64,000 nt of DNA, from contig NZ_AUFV01000001.1 in assembly GCF_000426685.1 (NCBI RefSeq), positions 496,001 through 560,000 on the forward strand, written 5' to 3'. The notes under the pieces are model-generated. The model was not told where the DNA came from and made no database searches. It saw only the letters and a program-made list of their open reading frames with translations. This DNA comes from Solimonas flava DSM 18980. Its GTDB lineage: Bacteria; Pseudomonadota; Gammaproteobacteria; Nevskiales; Nevskiaceae. Positions 46,405-55,022 of the stretch are shown in pieces (position 1 is the stretch's first letter; each line of letters begins with the position of its first letter). Made by a program: the position numbers and the translations under genes.

Positions 46405-47744
46405 GCCTGCGCCCCGAGCGCCAGCAGCAGGCCGCGGGCCTTGGCCCGGGTCTCGGCCAGCTCGGCCTGCGGCTGTGAATCGGCGACGATGCCGGCGCCG
46501 GCGCGGAACGCCACCTGCCCGCGTCGCCAGACCATCGTGCGAATCAGGATGTTGCTGTCGAAGCGTCCGTCGCGCGACAGATAGCCGAAGGCGCCGGTGT
46601 AAGGGCCGCGCCCCTCGCCTTCGAGCTCGGCGATCACCTGCATGACGCGCACCTTCGGACAGCCGGTGATCGTGCCGCCCGGGAACACCGCGCGCAAAGC
46701 CGCGCCGGGCCCGATGCCGTCGCGCAGACGACCGCGCACATTGGAGACGATGTGATGCACGTGCGCATAGCTTTCGAGCGTCATCAGCTCGTCGACTTCG
46801 ACCGTGCCCGGCACACAGACGCGGCCGAGATCGTTGCGCTCCAGATCGAGCAGCATCACGTGTTCAGCCCGCTCCTTGAGGTTCTCGCGCAGGACCGCTT
46901 TCAGCTCGGCATCCTCGTCGGCGTCGGCACCGCGGCGGCGCGTGCCGGCGATCGGGCGCGTCTGCGCGAGCTGCGCGTCGATGCACAGCAGGCGTTCCGG
47001 CGAAGAACTGAGGACCGCCAGATCGCCCCAGCGCATCAAGCCCGCGAACGGCGCCGGATTGCGCTCGCGCAGACACGCGTAGACGTCGGCGGCATCGAGC
47101 CGCGCGTCGATGCGCACGTCCCAGCGGCGCGACAGATTGACCTGGAACGCGTCGCCGGCCCGCAGGTAATCGAGCACGCGGGCCACGCCGTCGAGATAGC
47201 GATCCGGGTCCTGCTCGTCGATGGCCACCGGCGTCACCGCGGCAGACGCCGGCGACGGCGCGGCGCTCCCGGCGAGAGCGACGAGTTCGGCGAGCTGCGC
47301 CGCATCCTCGGCGACGGCGTAGCAACGGCCCTGCTCGCGATCGCGGACGATCGCCGCCGGACAGCGCACGGCAAGCGCGTCCGGCAGATCGAACGGCGCC
47401 GGCGGCAACGCGAGCGTCGGCTCGACGTGGCGCGCGGCTTCGTAGCCGAGATAAAGGAACCAGCCGCCGCAGAACGGCAGCTCGCCGCCGTCGACGCGCG
47501 GCTCGCTCGCGCACCAGCGATCGAGCGCGGCGAAGAAGTCGCCGCCCTGCGCGAATTCCGGCCGACTTGCCGTCAGTCCCGACGCATCGAGCCGGAGCTC
47601 ATCCTGCGGAAACGCGAACAGCAAATCCCAGCGGCCGGACTGAGGATGCCCGGCGACGCTTTGCAGCAGGAAAGGAAAACGCCGTGGCTGCTGGCGATGC
47701 AGCGCCAGCAGGTCCACGGCGGAATGCAGCTCCGCACGCCGCAT
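46401..47744 (-). CDS. pabB: Aminodeoxychorismate synthase component I
   Basis: A 447-residue chorismate-utilising enzyme. QVNLSRRWDV, SSSPERLL and the active-site Glu in VFPGGTITGCPK are conserved. The motif RPIAGT (~262) has Ala where E. coli PabB has the catalytic Lys of PIKGT; PIAGT also occurs in TrpE and many PabB proteins, so assignment to PabB relies on the overlap with pabC. It is inserted between fabF and pabC, where many gammaproteobacteria have none. Confidence 0.92.
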   Translation of the reverse strand: MRRAELHSAVDLLALHRQQPRRFPFLLQSVAGHPQSGRWDLLFAFPQDELRLDASGLTASRPEFAQGGDFFAALDRWCASEPRVDGGELPFCGGWFLYLGYEAARHVEPTLALPPAPFDLPDALAVRCPAAIVRDREQGRCYAVAEDAAQLAELVALAGSAAPSPASAAVTPVAIDEQDPDRYLDGVARVLDYLRAGDAFQVNLSRRWDVRIDARLDAADVYACLRERNPAPFAGLMRWGDLAVLSSSPERLLCIDAQLAQTRPIAGTRRRGADADEDAELKAVLRENLKERAEHVMLLDLERNDLGRVCVPGTVEVDELMTLESYAHVHHIVSNVRGRLRDGIGPGAALRAVFPGGTITGCPKVRVMQVIAELEGEGRGPYTGAFGYLSRDGRFDSNILIRTMVWRRGQVAFRAGAGIVADSQPQAELAETRAKARGLLLALGAQA

Positions 47745-47755
47745 CGCGGCGGGCG

Positions 47756-48997
47756 TCAGGCGAAGCGCTTGAAAGCGACGCAGCCGTTGGTGCCGCCAAA
47801 GCCGAAGGAATTGGAGATCGCGATCTCCAGCTTCTTCTGCTTCGCGGTATGCGGCGTGTAGTCGAGGTCGCAGCCTTCGCCCGGATGATCGAGATTGATC
47901 GTCGGCGGCACGACCTGATCGCGCAGCGCCAGCACCGAGAAGATCGCCTCGATACCGCCGGCCGCGCCGAGCAGGTGACCGGTCATCGACTTGGTCGAGC
48001 TGATCGACACCTTGTAGGCGTGATCGCCGAACGCCGCCTTGACCGCCTGCGTTTCGGCCACGTCGCCCGCCGGCGTCGAGGTGCCGTGCGCGTTGATGTA
48101 GTCGACCTGTTCCGGATTGATGCCGGCATCGCGCAGCGTGTTCTGCATGCAGCGGCGCGCGCCGTTGCCGTCTTCCGGCGGCAGGGTGATGTGATAGGCG
48201 TCGGCCGACATGCCGAAGCCGATCAGCTCGGCGTAGATCTTGGCGCCGCGCTTCCTGGCGTGCTCCAGATCCTCGATCACGAGCACACCGGCACCGTCAC
48301 CGAGCACGAAGCCGTCACGGTCCTTGTCCCAGGGACGGCTGGCCTGCTCCGGCGCGTCATTGCGCGTCGACAGCGCGCGAGCCTGGCAGAAGCCCGCCAT
48401 GCCCGCCGGCGCCGAACCCGCTTCACCGGCGCCGACCACGAAGACGTCGGCGTCGCCGGCCTGGATCAGACGCGCGCCGATACCGATCGCATGGGTCGCG
48501 GTCGTACAGGCCGTCACCGTTGCGATGTTCGGGCCGGTGATGCCGAGATCGATCGAGATGTAGCCCGAGATCATGTTGATGATCGAACTCGGCACGAAGA
48601 ACGGCGACACGCGCTTCGGACCGGATTTGTGCAGGGCCCGGCATTCCTCCTCGATCGTGCCGATACCGCCGATGCCGGAACCGACGCAGACGCCGATGCG
48701 CTCGCGGTTCTCCTCGGTGATCTCGAGCCCGGCATCGCGTACCGCCTGCTTGGCGGCAGCAACGCCGTAATGAATGAAGGGATCGGTGCGCTTGACGTCC
48801 TTCACGCTCAGCCACTGGCTGGCGTCGAAGTCGCGGATCATGCCGCCGAACTTGGTGGTATAGGCCGACACGTCGTAGTACGTAATCGGCCCGATACCGG
48901 ATCTCCCCGCGAGGATGTTGTCCCAGGCCGTAGCGACGTCGTTGCCTACTGGCGAGACGATGCCCAGGCCGGTGACGACGACACGCCTACGGCTCAT
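47756..48997 (-). CDS. fabF: 3-oxoacyl-ACP synthase II
   Basis: A 413-residue condensing enzyme elongating acyl-ACP with malonyl-ACP. The catalytic triad Cys ([12 protein letters not shown], ~163), His ([11 protein letters not shown], ~304) and His ([12 protein letters not shown], ~341) is intact. Gatekeeper Phe lies in [11 protein letters not shown]. It follows acpP by 36 bases. Confidence 0.97.
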   Translation of the reverse strand: MSRRRVVVTGLGIVSPVGNDVATAWDNILAGRSGIGPITYYDVSAYTTKFGGMIRDFDASQWLSVKDVKRTDPFIHYGVAAAKQAVRDAGLEITEENRERIGVCVGSGIGGIGTIEEECRALHKSGPKRVSPFFVPSSIINMISGYISIDLGITGPNIATVTACTTATHAIGIGARLIQAGDADVFVVGAGEAGSAPAGMAGFCQARALSTRNDAPEQASRPWDKDRDGFVLGDGAGVLVIEDLEHARKRGAKIYAELIGFGMSADAYHITLPPEDGNGARRCMQNTLRDAGINPEQVDYINAHGTSTPAGDVAETQAVKAAFGDHAYKVSISSTKSMTGHLLGAAGGIEAIFSVLALRDQVVPPTINLDHPGEGCDLDYTPHTAKQKKLEIAISNSFGFGGTNGCVAFKRFA

Positions 48998-49033
48998 CGG
49001 TCAATACCTGATTGTGGGAGATGCAAAGACGGA

Positions 49034-49279
49034 TCAGCCCTGCTGCGGCGCGTGCGCCTTGATGTAGGTCAGAACGTCCTGGAACGTGACGATCTTTTCC
49101 GCTTCCTCGTCCGGGATATCGATCTCGAACTCTTCCTCGAGCGCCATCACGAGTTCGACCGTATCCAGAGAGTCGGCACCGAGATCTTCGACGAACGAGG
49201 CCTCCGGCGTGATCTGATCTTCGCTGACCGAGAGCTGCTCAGCGATGATCTTCTTGACCTTCTCTTCCAACGTACTCAT
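49034..49279 (-). CDS. acpP: Acyl carrier protein
   Basis: An 81-residue acidic four-helix carrier. The phosphopantetheine serine is in [20 protein letters not shown] (Ser ~37). AGGAG lies 6 bases before the ATG. It carries acyl chains between the Fab enzymes encoded around it. It has its own 190-bp upstream region, consistent with a separate strong promoter. Confidence 0.98.
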   Translation of the reverse strand: MSTLEEKVKKIIAEQLSVSEDQITPEASFVEDLGADSLDTVELVMALEEEFEIDIPDEEAEKIVTFQDVLTYIKAHAPQQG

Positions 49280-49293
49280 GCATTACTCCTGGA

Positions 49294-49306
49294 GACAACT
49301 GTTGTC
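49294..49306. repeat. 13-bp palindrome in the acpP leader
   Basis: GACAAC-T-GTTGTC is a perfect odd palindrome immediately upstream of the AGGAG Shine-Dalgarno. It could be an operator or a small leader hairpin. Confidence 0.6.
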
Positions 49307-49324
49307 GATGTTTGAAGCTGGCGT

Positions 49325-49330
49325 ATTGTA
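49325..49330 (-). promoter_or_regulatory. Possible -10 element of acpP
   Basis: TACAAT on the minus strand (+ strand ATTGTA) 46 bases before the acpP start, 5 of 6 to consensus. The -35 region is poor, so the call is tentative. Confidence 0.4.
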
Positions 49331-49446
49331 GACAAACGCCGCGAGGGTCACAGCAAGAGCGAAACCAAGCAAAATCAGTGCCTTGTTCCGCCATATACCA
49401 CATCAGAAAACATACGGAGGCGTATGCGCCGGCAGCGCGCGAACCT

Positions 49447-49474
49447 CCGCCTGAATCAATCCGCCTGAATCAAT
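49447..49474. repeat. Tandem 14-bp duplication spanning the fabG stop
   Basis: CCGCCTGAATCAAT is repeated exactly at 49447-49460 and 49461-49474. The second copy contains the fabG stop codon (TCA at 49470-49472), and the first copy repeats the same context after it. Confidence 0.9.
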
Positions 49475-50225
49475 CCATGTACAGGCCGCCGTTGACGTGC
49501 AGCGTCGTGCCGGTCACGTAACCGGCCTCGCGCGAAACCAGGTAGGCCACTGCGGCGGCGATGTCCTCGGGCGCGCCGAGACGCTGCACCGGCACGCGTT
49601 CCATCAGGCCCTTGCGCACGTCCTCGCTCAGCGCCTTGGTCATGTCGGTGTCGATGAAGCCCGGCGCGACGACGTTCACGGTGATGCCGCGCGAGCCGAT
49701 CTCCTGCGCCAGCGACTTCGAGAAACCGATCAGACCGGCCTTGGCAGCGCAGTAATTGGCCTGGCCCGGATTGCCCATGCTGCCGACGACCGAACCGATG
49801 CTGACGATGCGGCCGTAGCGCGCCTTCATCATGCCGCGCAGCACCGCACGCGAGAGGCGGAACACGGAGGTGAGGTCGGTATCGAGCACCTGCGCCCAGT
49901 CCTCGTCCTTCATGCGCAGCATCAGCGTGTCGCGCGTGACGCCGGCGTTGTTGACGAGAATGCTGAGCGTGCCGATCGCATCGAGCAGCGCTTCGATCGC
50001 CGCCGGATCGCGCACGTCGAGCACGCGGCCCTCGCCGCCATACGGCGCCAGGGCTTCGGAAATCTTCGCCGCGCCGGCTTCGCTGGTCGCGGTGCCATAG
50101 ACCCTGGCACCGTTGCGGGCGAGCCGCGCGGCAATGGCGGCGCCGATGCCACGGCTGGCACCGGTCACCAAGGCTACCTCACGCTGCGCACCATCAGCGC
50201 CGGCAGCTCGAACTGAATCAGTCAT
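49470..50225 (-). CDS. fabG: 3-oxoacyl-ACP reductase
   Basis: A 251-residue SDR of the fatty acid elongation cycle. [13 protein letters not shown] (~20-32), NNAGVTRDTLML (~95), Ser in IGSVVGSMG (~145) and Tyr-x3-Lys in ANYCAAKAGLIGF (~158-164) are present, with the FabG C-terminus TLHVNGGLYMD. ATG 50225 starts MTDSVRAAG; the N-terminus is ~8 residues longer than E. coli FabG. It lies between fabD and acpP as usual. Confidence 0.95.
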   Translation of the reverse strand: MTDSVRAAGADGAQREVALVTGASRGIGAAIAARLARNGARVYGTATSEAGAAKISEALAPYGGEGRVLDVRDPAAIEALLDAIGTLSILVNNAGVTRDTLMLRMKDEDWAQVLDTDLTSVFRLSRAVLRGMMKARYGRIVSIGSVVGSMGNPGQANYCAAKAGLIGFSKSLAQEIGSRGITVNVVAPGFIDTDMTKALSEDVRKGLMERVPVQRLGAPEDIAAAVAYLVSREAGYVTGTTLHVNGGLYMD

Positions 50226-50334
50226 CGGATGTGTGTACTTGCGTTGGCTGCGGGGAACGAGCACTTCGCTGCACCGCAACACTTTATATCGATTGGCTGG
50301 CGGCGCGCATTTAGCCGGCCGCCAGCCTTCCCCG

Positions 50335-51264
50335 TCAAGCCTTGACAGCCGCCGCCGCTTTGTCGACGCCTTCGGCGTCTTCCAGCGCAAACGACACGGC
50401 GTCCTTGGCAATGCGCTTGTTCAGTCCGACCAGCACCTTGCCCGGCCCGCACTCGAGGAACGTGCCGACGCCTTCGCCCTTGAGCTGCGCGATCGTCGTC
50501 GCCCAGCGCACCGGACGGTACAGCTGCTCGCGCAGCGCCTGGCGAATGCCGTCGGCGTCCACGCGCACCTGCCCGTCGAGATTGTGGCGGACCGGGATTG
50601 CAGGCGCGTTAACGGGCGTCTGCGCGAGGCGCTCGGCGAGCCGGTCGGCGGCTTCGCGCATCAGCGAGCAGTGCGAGGGCACTGACATCGCCAGACGCAC
50701 GACCATGCGTGCCCCGTGCGCCTTGCCCTCGCGTTCCAGCCATTCGAGCGCCGGCACGTTGCCGGCGACGACGACCTGACCGGGCGCGTTGTAATTGGCC
50801 GGTTCGAGCACGCCTTCGCCGGCGTATTCGGCGCAGAAGGCCTCGACCGCCGCATCGTCGAGCCCGACCACCGCCGCCATGCCGCCGACGCCGGCCGGCA
50901 CCGCCGCCTGCATCAGCTGGCCGCGCAGTTCGACGAGGCGCAGCGCATCGCCGAAATCCAGGCTGCCGGCAGCGACCAGCGCCGTGTACTCGCCGAGGCT
51001 GTGCCCCGCCAGCGCGACCGGCGCCGGCAGTTGCCGGGCCTGCCACAGGCGCCAGACGGCGATGCCGGCCGCGAGCAGGGCCGGCTGCGTGCGCGCGGTC
51101 TGGTTCAGCTCGGCCTCCGGGCCTTCGGCGACGAGCCGGGCGAGATCCCAGCCGAGCGCCTGCGCGGCTTCGTCGAAGGTCGCGCGAATGATGGGGTCGG
51201 TATGGCCGGACAGCATGCCGACGGCTTGCGAGCCCTGTCCGGGAAACAGCATGGCGTAACTCAT
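50335..51264 (-). CDS. fabD: Malonyl-CoA:ACP transacylase
   Basis: 309 residues, same length as E. coli FabD. FPGQGSQAVGM (~7-17), catalytic Ser in AGHSLGEYTAL (~92), Arg in LVELRGQLMQ (~117) and His in SVPSHCSLM (~200) are intact. ATG 51264 overlaps the rhombosortase stop. It loads malonyl onto ACP for FabF. fabH and plsX, the usual upstream neighbours, are not here. Confidence 0.97.
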   Translation of the reverse strand: MSYAMLFPGQGSQAVGMLSGHTDPIIRATFDEAAQALGWDLARLVAEGPEAELNQTARTQPALLAAGIAVWRLWQARQLPAPVALAGHSLGEYTALVAAGSLDFGDALRLVELRGQLMQAAVPAGVGGMAAVVGLDDAAVEAFCAEYAGEGVLEPANYNAPGQVVVAGNVPALEWLEREGKAHGARMVVRLAMSVPSHCSLMREAADRLAERLAQTPVNAPAIPVRHNLDGQVRVDADGIRQALREQLYRPVRWATTIAQLKGEGVGTFLECGPGKVLVGLNKRIAKDAVSFALEDAEGVDKAAAAVKA

Positions 51265-51893
51265 GAAAGGTCCTGCGGTGGTGGTTCGGGTGGATCGGAA
51301 CGGGCTTCCCGCCCGCTGAAGCTGCCAAACACAAGGCCGTAAACCAAAGCGATGATCGAGCCGTACAAGTGCGACTCGGTGACGACATGGCCGCCGATCG
51401 CGGCCTCGTCCGAAACGGGGGCGCCGGTGACGATCTCGTAGCCGAGCTTGCCGATCAGGTAAGCCAGGCAGGCCGCCGCGATCCAGTCGCGACGCAGCAG
51501 CTGCGGCACGAGGCCGAGCACGAACAGGCCGTGGATCACGCCGGACATGCCGACGTAGGTCTGCAGCTTCGGCACGAAGGCGTACAGGCACAGGCTCATG
51601 CCGAGCGCGATCAGCGTCAGGCGGCGCAGCCAGATCCACGGCGACAGCGGCTGCGGACACAGCAGTACGAGCACGCCGATGCCGATGGCGTTGAGCATCA
51701 AGTGATACCAGCCCAGATGCACGATGCTGCCGCTCAGCAGGCGCCACCACTGGCCCTGCGTGATCAGGCTGCGGTCATACTCCAGCGCAGCACGACCGGC
51801 GTCGCCGAACAACTCGGCAACGACCATGACCAGCACCAGCAGCAGGGGCCACGCCCACACGTCACGGGCGCGAAGAATCGAGTTTGTTATCAT
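51261..51893 (-). CDS. rrtA: Rhombosortase (rhomboid-family intramembrane protease)
   Basis: 210 residues with about six membrane helices. Nucleophile Ser in [13 protein letters not shown] (GxSG, ~118), catalytic His in ESHLYGSI (~178), and [13 protein letters not shown] (helix 2 H-x4-HLxxN) match the rhomboid core of the short RrtA subgroup. Family knowledge: rhombosortase processes proteins bearing a C-terminal GlyGly-CTERM signal, many of them T2SS cargo. It is the first gene of the fabD operon and is divergent from gspG across 49 bases. Confidence 0.88.
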   Translation of the reverse strand: MITNSILRARDVWAWPLLLVLVMVVAELFGDAGRAALEYDRSLITQGQWWRLLSGSIVHLGWYHLMLNAIGIGVLVLLCPQPLSPWIWLRRLTLIALGMSLCLYAFVPKLQTYVGMSGVIHGLFVLGLVPQLLRRDWIAAACLAYLIGKLGYEIVTGAPVSDEAAIGGHVVTESHLYGSIIALVYGLVFGSFSGREARSDPPEPPPQDLS

Positions 51894-51942
51894 CGGCCGA
51901 AAGGCGCACCGCCTCTCTTTCTGTAGCCGACATTATCTCCCA

Positions 51943-52392
51943 ATGAAATCATTTCGCGCGCGCCGCCCCGCCCAGGGCGGCTTCACCCTGATCGAAATCA
52001 TGGTCGTGGTCATCATCCTCGGCATTCTCGCCGCGATGGTCGTCCCCAAAATCATGGACAAGCCGGATCAGGCCCGGGTCGTCAAGGCCAAGCAGGACAT
52101 CCGCGCCCTCGAATCGGCGCTCAACCTCTACAAGCTCGACAACTTCAACTACCCGTCGACGCAGCAGGGCCTCGATGCGCTGGTCACCAAGCCGGGCGGC
52201 GATCCGGAACCGCGGAACTACAAGACCGGCGGCTACGTGAAGTCGCTGCCGAAGGACCCCTGGGGTAATCCGTACCAGTACCTGTCGCCGGGCACCAAGG
52301 GCGAGATCGACATCTTCTCGCTCGGCCGCGACGGCAAGCCCGGCGGCGAAGGCACCGATGCCGATATCGGCAACTGGGATCTCGGCGGCTGA
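51943..52392 (+). CDS. gspG: Type II secretion major pseudopilin GspG
   Basis: A 149-residue prepilin-like protein. The short leader ends in QGG, followed by [20 protein letters not shown] with Glu+5. The C-terminus ([22 protein letters not shown]) carries the calcium-binding loop typical of GspG. It forms the periplasmic pseudopilus that pushes substrates through the outer membrane. Unlike most T2SS loci it is separated from gspH by ~1.96 kb and has its own terminator. Confidence 0.97.
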   Translation: MKSFRARRPAQGGFTLIEIMVVVIILGILAAMVVPKIMDKPDQARVVKAKQDIRALESALNLYKLDNFNYPSTQQGLDALVTKPGGDPEPRNYKTGGYVKSLPKDPWGNPYQYLSPGTKGEIDIFSLGRDGKPGGEGTDADIGNWDLGG

Positions 52393-52417
52393 GCCGCACG
52401 TTTTTCCACAGCTATCG

Positions 52418-52444
52418 AAAAGCCCGCTTCGCGCGGGCTTTTTT
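52418..52444 (+). terminator. Rho-independent terminator after gspG
   Basis: AAAAGCCCGC (52418-52427) and GCGGGCTTTT (52433-52442) form a 10-bp stem with loop TTCGC, followed by TT. It lies 26 bases past the gspG stop and may also stop the convergent LysR transcript. Confidence 0.92.
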
Positions 52445-52465
52445 ATTGGGCGACGCCGGCGCCGC

Positions 52466-53374
52466 TCAGGCCGCCGGGCCGGCATCCCAGGGCGCGTCGG
52501 CCCAGCGCTGTGCGAGAAAATCGAGCATCGCACGCAGCGCGGCCGACATCTGCCGGCGCGAGCTGTAGACCGCATAGAGCGATAGCACCTTCGGCGATTC
52601 CTCCGGCAGCAACGCGACGAGGCGCCCCTCGCGCAGCAGGCCGGCAACGGCGAAGCTCGGCTGCATCACGATGCCGGCGCCGTGCAGCGCGGCCTGCAGC
52701 AGGAACTCGGAATCGTTGCTGCTGATCGTGCCGGACACCGGGACCGCGAACGCACCGTCGTCGCGTTCGAACTCCCAGAGGCTCTTGCCGAAGTACGAAT
52801 AGCTCAGACAGTTGTGCGGGGCCAGATCCTCGGCACGGCGCGGCAAGCCGCGTGCCTGCAGATAGGACGGCGCGGCACAGATCACCGAGCGGCACGGCGC
52901 CAGCCGGCGCGCGATCAGGTTCGGGTCCGGCTCGGCGGTGATGCGCAGCGCCAGATCGATCCGCTCTTCGACGAGATTGACGAGGCGATTGAGGATCAGC
53001 GCTTCAACCGCGGTCTGCGGGTAGCGCGCCATGAAATCGGCGACGGCCGGCGCCAGGTACTGCTGGCCGAAGCCGGTACTGCAGGTCAGGCGCAGCAGGC
53101 CGCGCGGCTGTTCGTGCGCGGCCTCGCCGGCCGCCTCGATCTCCTCGGCCATCTCCAGCATGCGTCGCGCACGGGCCAGCGCCTGCTCGCCGGCCGGGGT
53201 CAGCCCGAGCCGCCGCGTGCTCCGGTGCAAGAGGCGCGCGCCCGCCCAGCGCTCCATTTCCGCGAGATAGCGCGAGACCATCGCCCGGGACATGTCGAGC
53301 GCGCCGGCCGCGGCACTGAGGCTGCCGCGGTCGACGACGGTGACGAACACGCGGGTTGCGGTGAGTCGGTCCAT
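52466..53374 (-). CDS. LysR-family transcriptional regulator
   Basis: 302 residues. The N-terminal winged helix-turn-helix (TRVFVTVVDRGSLSAAAGAL..SRAMVSRYLAEMERW..LLHRSTRRLGLT) is the LysR/CrgA-type subgroup. A C-terminal substrate-binding fold (~92-290) senses a ligand. It is divergent from a NAD(P)-binding reductase gene with a 180-bp AT-richer intergenic region holding repeated GAATCA motifs, the standard arrangement for a LysR regulator and its target. Confidence 0.95.
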   Translation of the reverse strand: MDRLTATRVFVTVVDRGSLSAAAGALDMSRAMVSRYLAEMERWAGARLLHRSTRRLGLTPAGEQALARARRMLEMAEEIEAAGEAAHEQPRGLLRLTCSTGFGQQYLAPAVADFMARYPQTAVEALILNRLVNLVEERIDLALRITAEPDPNLIARRLAPCRSVICAAPSYLQARGLPRRAEDLAPHNCLSYSYFGKSLWEFERDDGAFAVPVSGTISSNDSEFLLQAALHGAGIVMQPSFAVAGLLREGRLVALLPEESPKVLSLYAVYSSRRQMSAALRAMLDFLAQRWADAPWDAGPAA

Positions 53375-53380
53375 TTGACC

Positions 53381-53424
53381 GAATCATGCAACAAACAAAT
53401 GCCGGAATCACGGTTTTTTGATTC
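53381..53424. promoter_or_regulatory. GAATCA repeat cluster, possible LysR operator
   Basis: GAATCA at 53381-53386 and 53405-53410 (direct, 24 bases apart), plus its complement TGATTC at 53419-53424. The second and third copies form an inverted repeat with an 8-base spacer. The region is unusually AT-rich for this window. Confidence 0.5.
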
Positions 53425-53554
53425 AAAACGAGCAACTAGAGTGACGCTCGTCCGTTACCTCCGGATCGCCACCGTACCCGCCCTCGCCGCACCGCCAGAG
53501 GTCTGCGCCGGGCGCGGACGCAAAGCCCTTTTCCCCCAACCAGGAGCAAGCCTC

Positions 53555-54163
53555 ATGAAAATCGCCCTCATCGGCATCAGCGGCCGCGTCGGTTCCCGCC
53601 TCGCCGACGAACTGCTGCGTCGCGGACACCAGATCACCGGCATCTCCCGCCAAGCGGGCGCCACCGCCCGCCCCGGCCTGACGCTGCACTGCGCCGACGC
53701 CAACGACGCCGCCGCCCTGGCGCCGCTGATCGCCGGCCACAATGCAGTGATCAGCGCCGGCCGCTTCGAGTCGACCGCGGCCGCGCCGCTACTGGCCGCC
53801 ATGCGCCAGGCCGGCGTGCCGCGCCTGCTCGTCGTCGGCGGGGCCGGCAGCCTGGAGGTCGCGCCCGGCGTGGCACTGATCGATACCGCCGGTTTCCCGG
53901 ACGCCTACAAGGCCGAGGCCGGCGCCGGCCGCCGCTTCCTCGACACGCTGCGCGCCGAAACGGCGCTCGACTGGACGTTCCTGTCGCCGGCGGCGCTGTT
54001 CGAGCCCGGCGAGCGCAGCGGCCACTTCCGCCTCGGCGGCGATCAGCTGCTGGTCGACGCCGAAGGCAACAGCCGGATCTCGATGGAGGATTACGCGATC
54101 GCCCTCGCCGACGAGCTCGAGCAACCGCGGCACAGCCGGCGCCGCTTCAGCGTCGCGTACTGA
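53555..54163 (+). CDS. NAD(P)-binding oxidoreductase, NmrA/YwnB-like
   Basis: A 202-residue atypical SDR: a Rossmann start MKIALIGISGRVGSRLADELL, NAVISAGRFE strand, LLVVGGAGSLE, and Tyr in FPDAYKAEAGAG with Lys three residues on. WTFLSPAALFEPGERSG is typical of NAD(P)H-binding flavin/quinone reductase-like proteins. ATG 53555 has CAGGAGCAAG upstream. It is the probable target of the divergent LysR regulator; the substrate is unknown. A GC hairpin follows. Confidence 0.88.
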   Translation: MKIALIGISGRVGSRLADELLRRGHQITGISRQAGATARPGLTLHCADANDAAALAPLIAGHNAVISAGRFESTAAAPLLAAMRQAGVPRLLVVGGAGSLEVAPGVALIDTAGFPDAYKAEAGAGRRFLDTLRAETALDWTFLSPAALFEPGERSGHFRLGGDQLLVDAEGNSRISMEDYAIALADELEQPRHSRRRFSVAY

Positions 54164-54195
54164 AACGACGCGGTCCCGCCCCGCCACGAACCCAA

Positions 54196-54222
54196 GCGCC
54201 GCCGGTCGCCAGCCGGCGGCGC
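54196..54222 (+). terminator. GC hairpin downstream of the reductase gene
   Basis: GCGCCGCCGG (54196-54205) and CCGGCGGCGC (54213-54222) pair perfectly with a 7-base loop. No T-tract follows, so termination strength is uncertain. Confidence 0.45.
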
Positions 54223-54353
54223 ACTCATTCGGCGGGGCAAGCGGTTACACTCCCCGGCGCAGGCCCTGCAGCGCCACGACGGCGGACCGCAAGCCTGCAA
54301 CACCGCCGCCGCATACTGAACTCCCGCTCCCCGAACAGGCTCCAAGGCCGGGC

Positions 54354-55022
54354 ATGATCCCGACTTCCAGGCTCCGCATTTCGCCGCCCCGCGCCGCGCA
54401 CGGCTTCACGCTGATCGAAATCCTGGTCGTCGTCATCATCGTCGGCATCCTGGTCACGTTCGCAACGCTGTCGATGAGCAACCGCGCGCTGGCCGACAAG
54501 CTCGAAACCGAGGCCCAGCGCCTGCAGCAACTGTTCGCGATGGCCGCCGAGGACGCCGAGATGCAGGGCGTCGAAATCGGCTTTGTCTACACCGATCAGG
54601 GCTATGCCTTCGTAAGCTCGGCAATGACCGGCCGCTGGGTGCCGATCACCGACGGCCCGCTGCGGCCGCGCCAGGTGCAGGCGCCGATCGCCCTCGACCT
54701 GCGCGTCGAGGGCCGCGTCGTGCCGCCGACCCCGCTCGCCGATCTGCTCGCGGCCGGCAAGGCGGCCCGGGCGGGGGCCGAACGCGAGGCCGCCAAAGCC
54801 CAGGACGACAGCGGCAAGGACGACGCCGAGGACACCGAGGCGCAGAAGAAGAAGGACGAAGAGCAAACCAAGGCACTGAAGCCGGCGGCGATGTTCCTGT
54901 CGAGCGGCGAAGCCACGGCGCTGAACATCGATGTCTCAGCGCCCGGCGTGCCGGTCACGTACCGCGTCGAGATCGACAACCTCGGCCGCGGCAGCCTGAA
55001 GACCCTGGAGAACGGCCGATGA
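54354..55022 (+). CDS. gspH: Type II secretion minor pseudopilin GspH
   Basis: 222 residues. The prepilin site AHG-FTLIEILVVVIIVGI is present (~17-33, Glu+5). The body is longer than the usual ~170 because of a highly charged stretch at ~135-178 (Ala/Lys/Glu/Asp: AKAQDDSGKDDAEDTEAQ) in the middle of the globular domain. It starts the gspHIJKLMN operon; gspI overlaps its stop (ATGA). Confidence 0.92.
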   Translation: MIPTSRLRISPPRAAHGFTLIEILVVVIIVGILVTFATLSMSNRALADKLETEAQRLQQLFAMAAEDAEMQGVEIGFVYTDQGYAFVSSAMTGRWVPITDGPLRPRQVQAPIALDLRVEGRVVPPTPLADLLAAGKAARAGAEREAAKAQDDSGKDDAEDTEAQKKKDEEQTKALKPAAMFLSSGEATALNIDVSAPGVPVTYRVEIDNLGRGSLKTLENGR

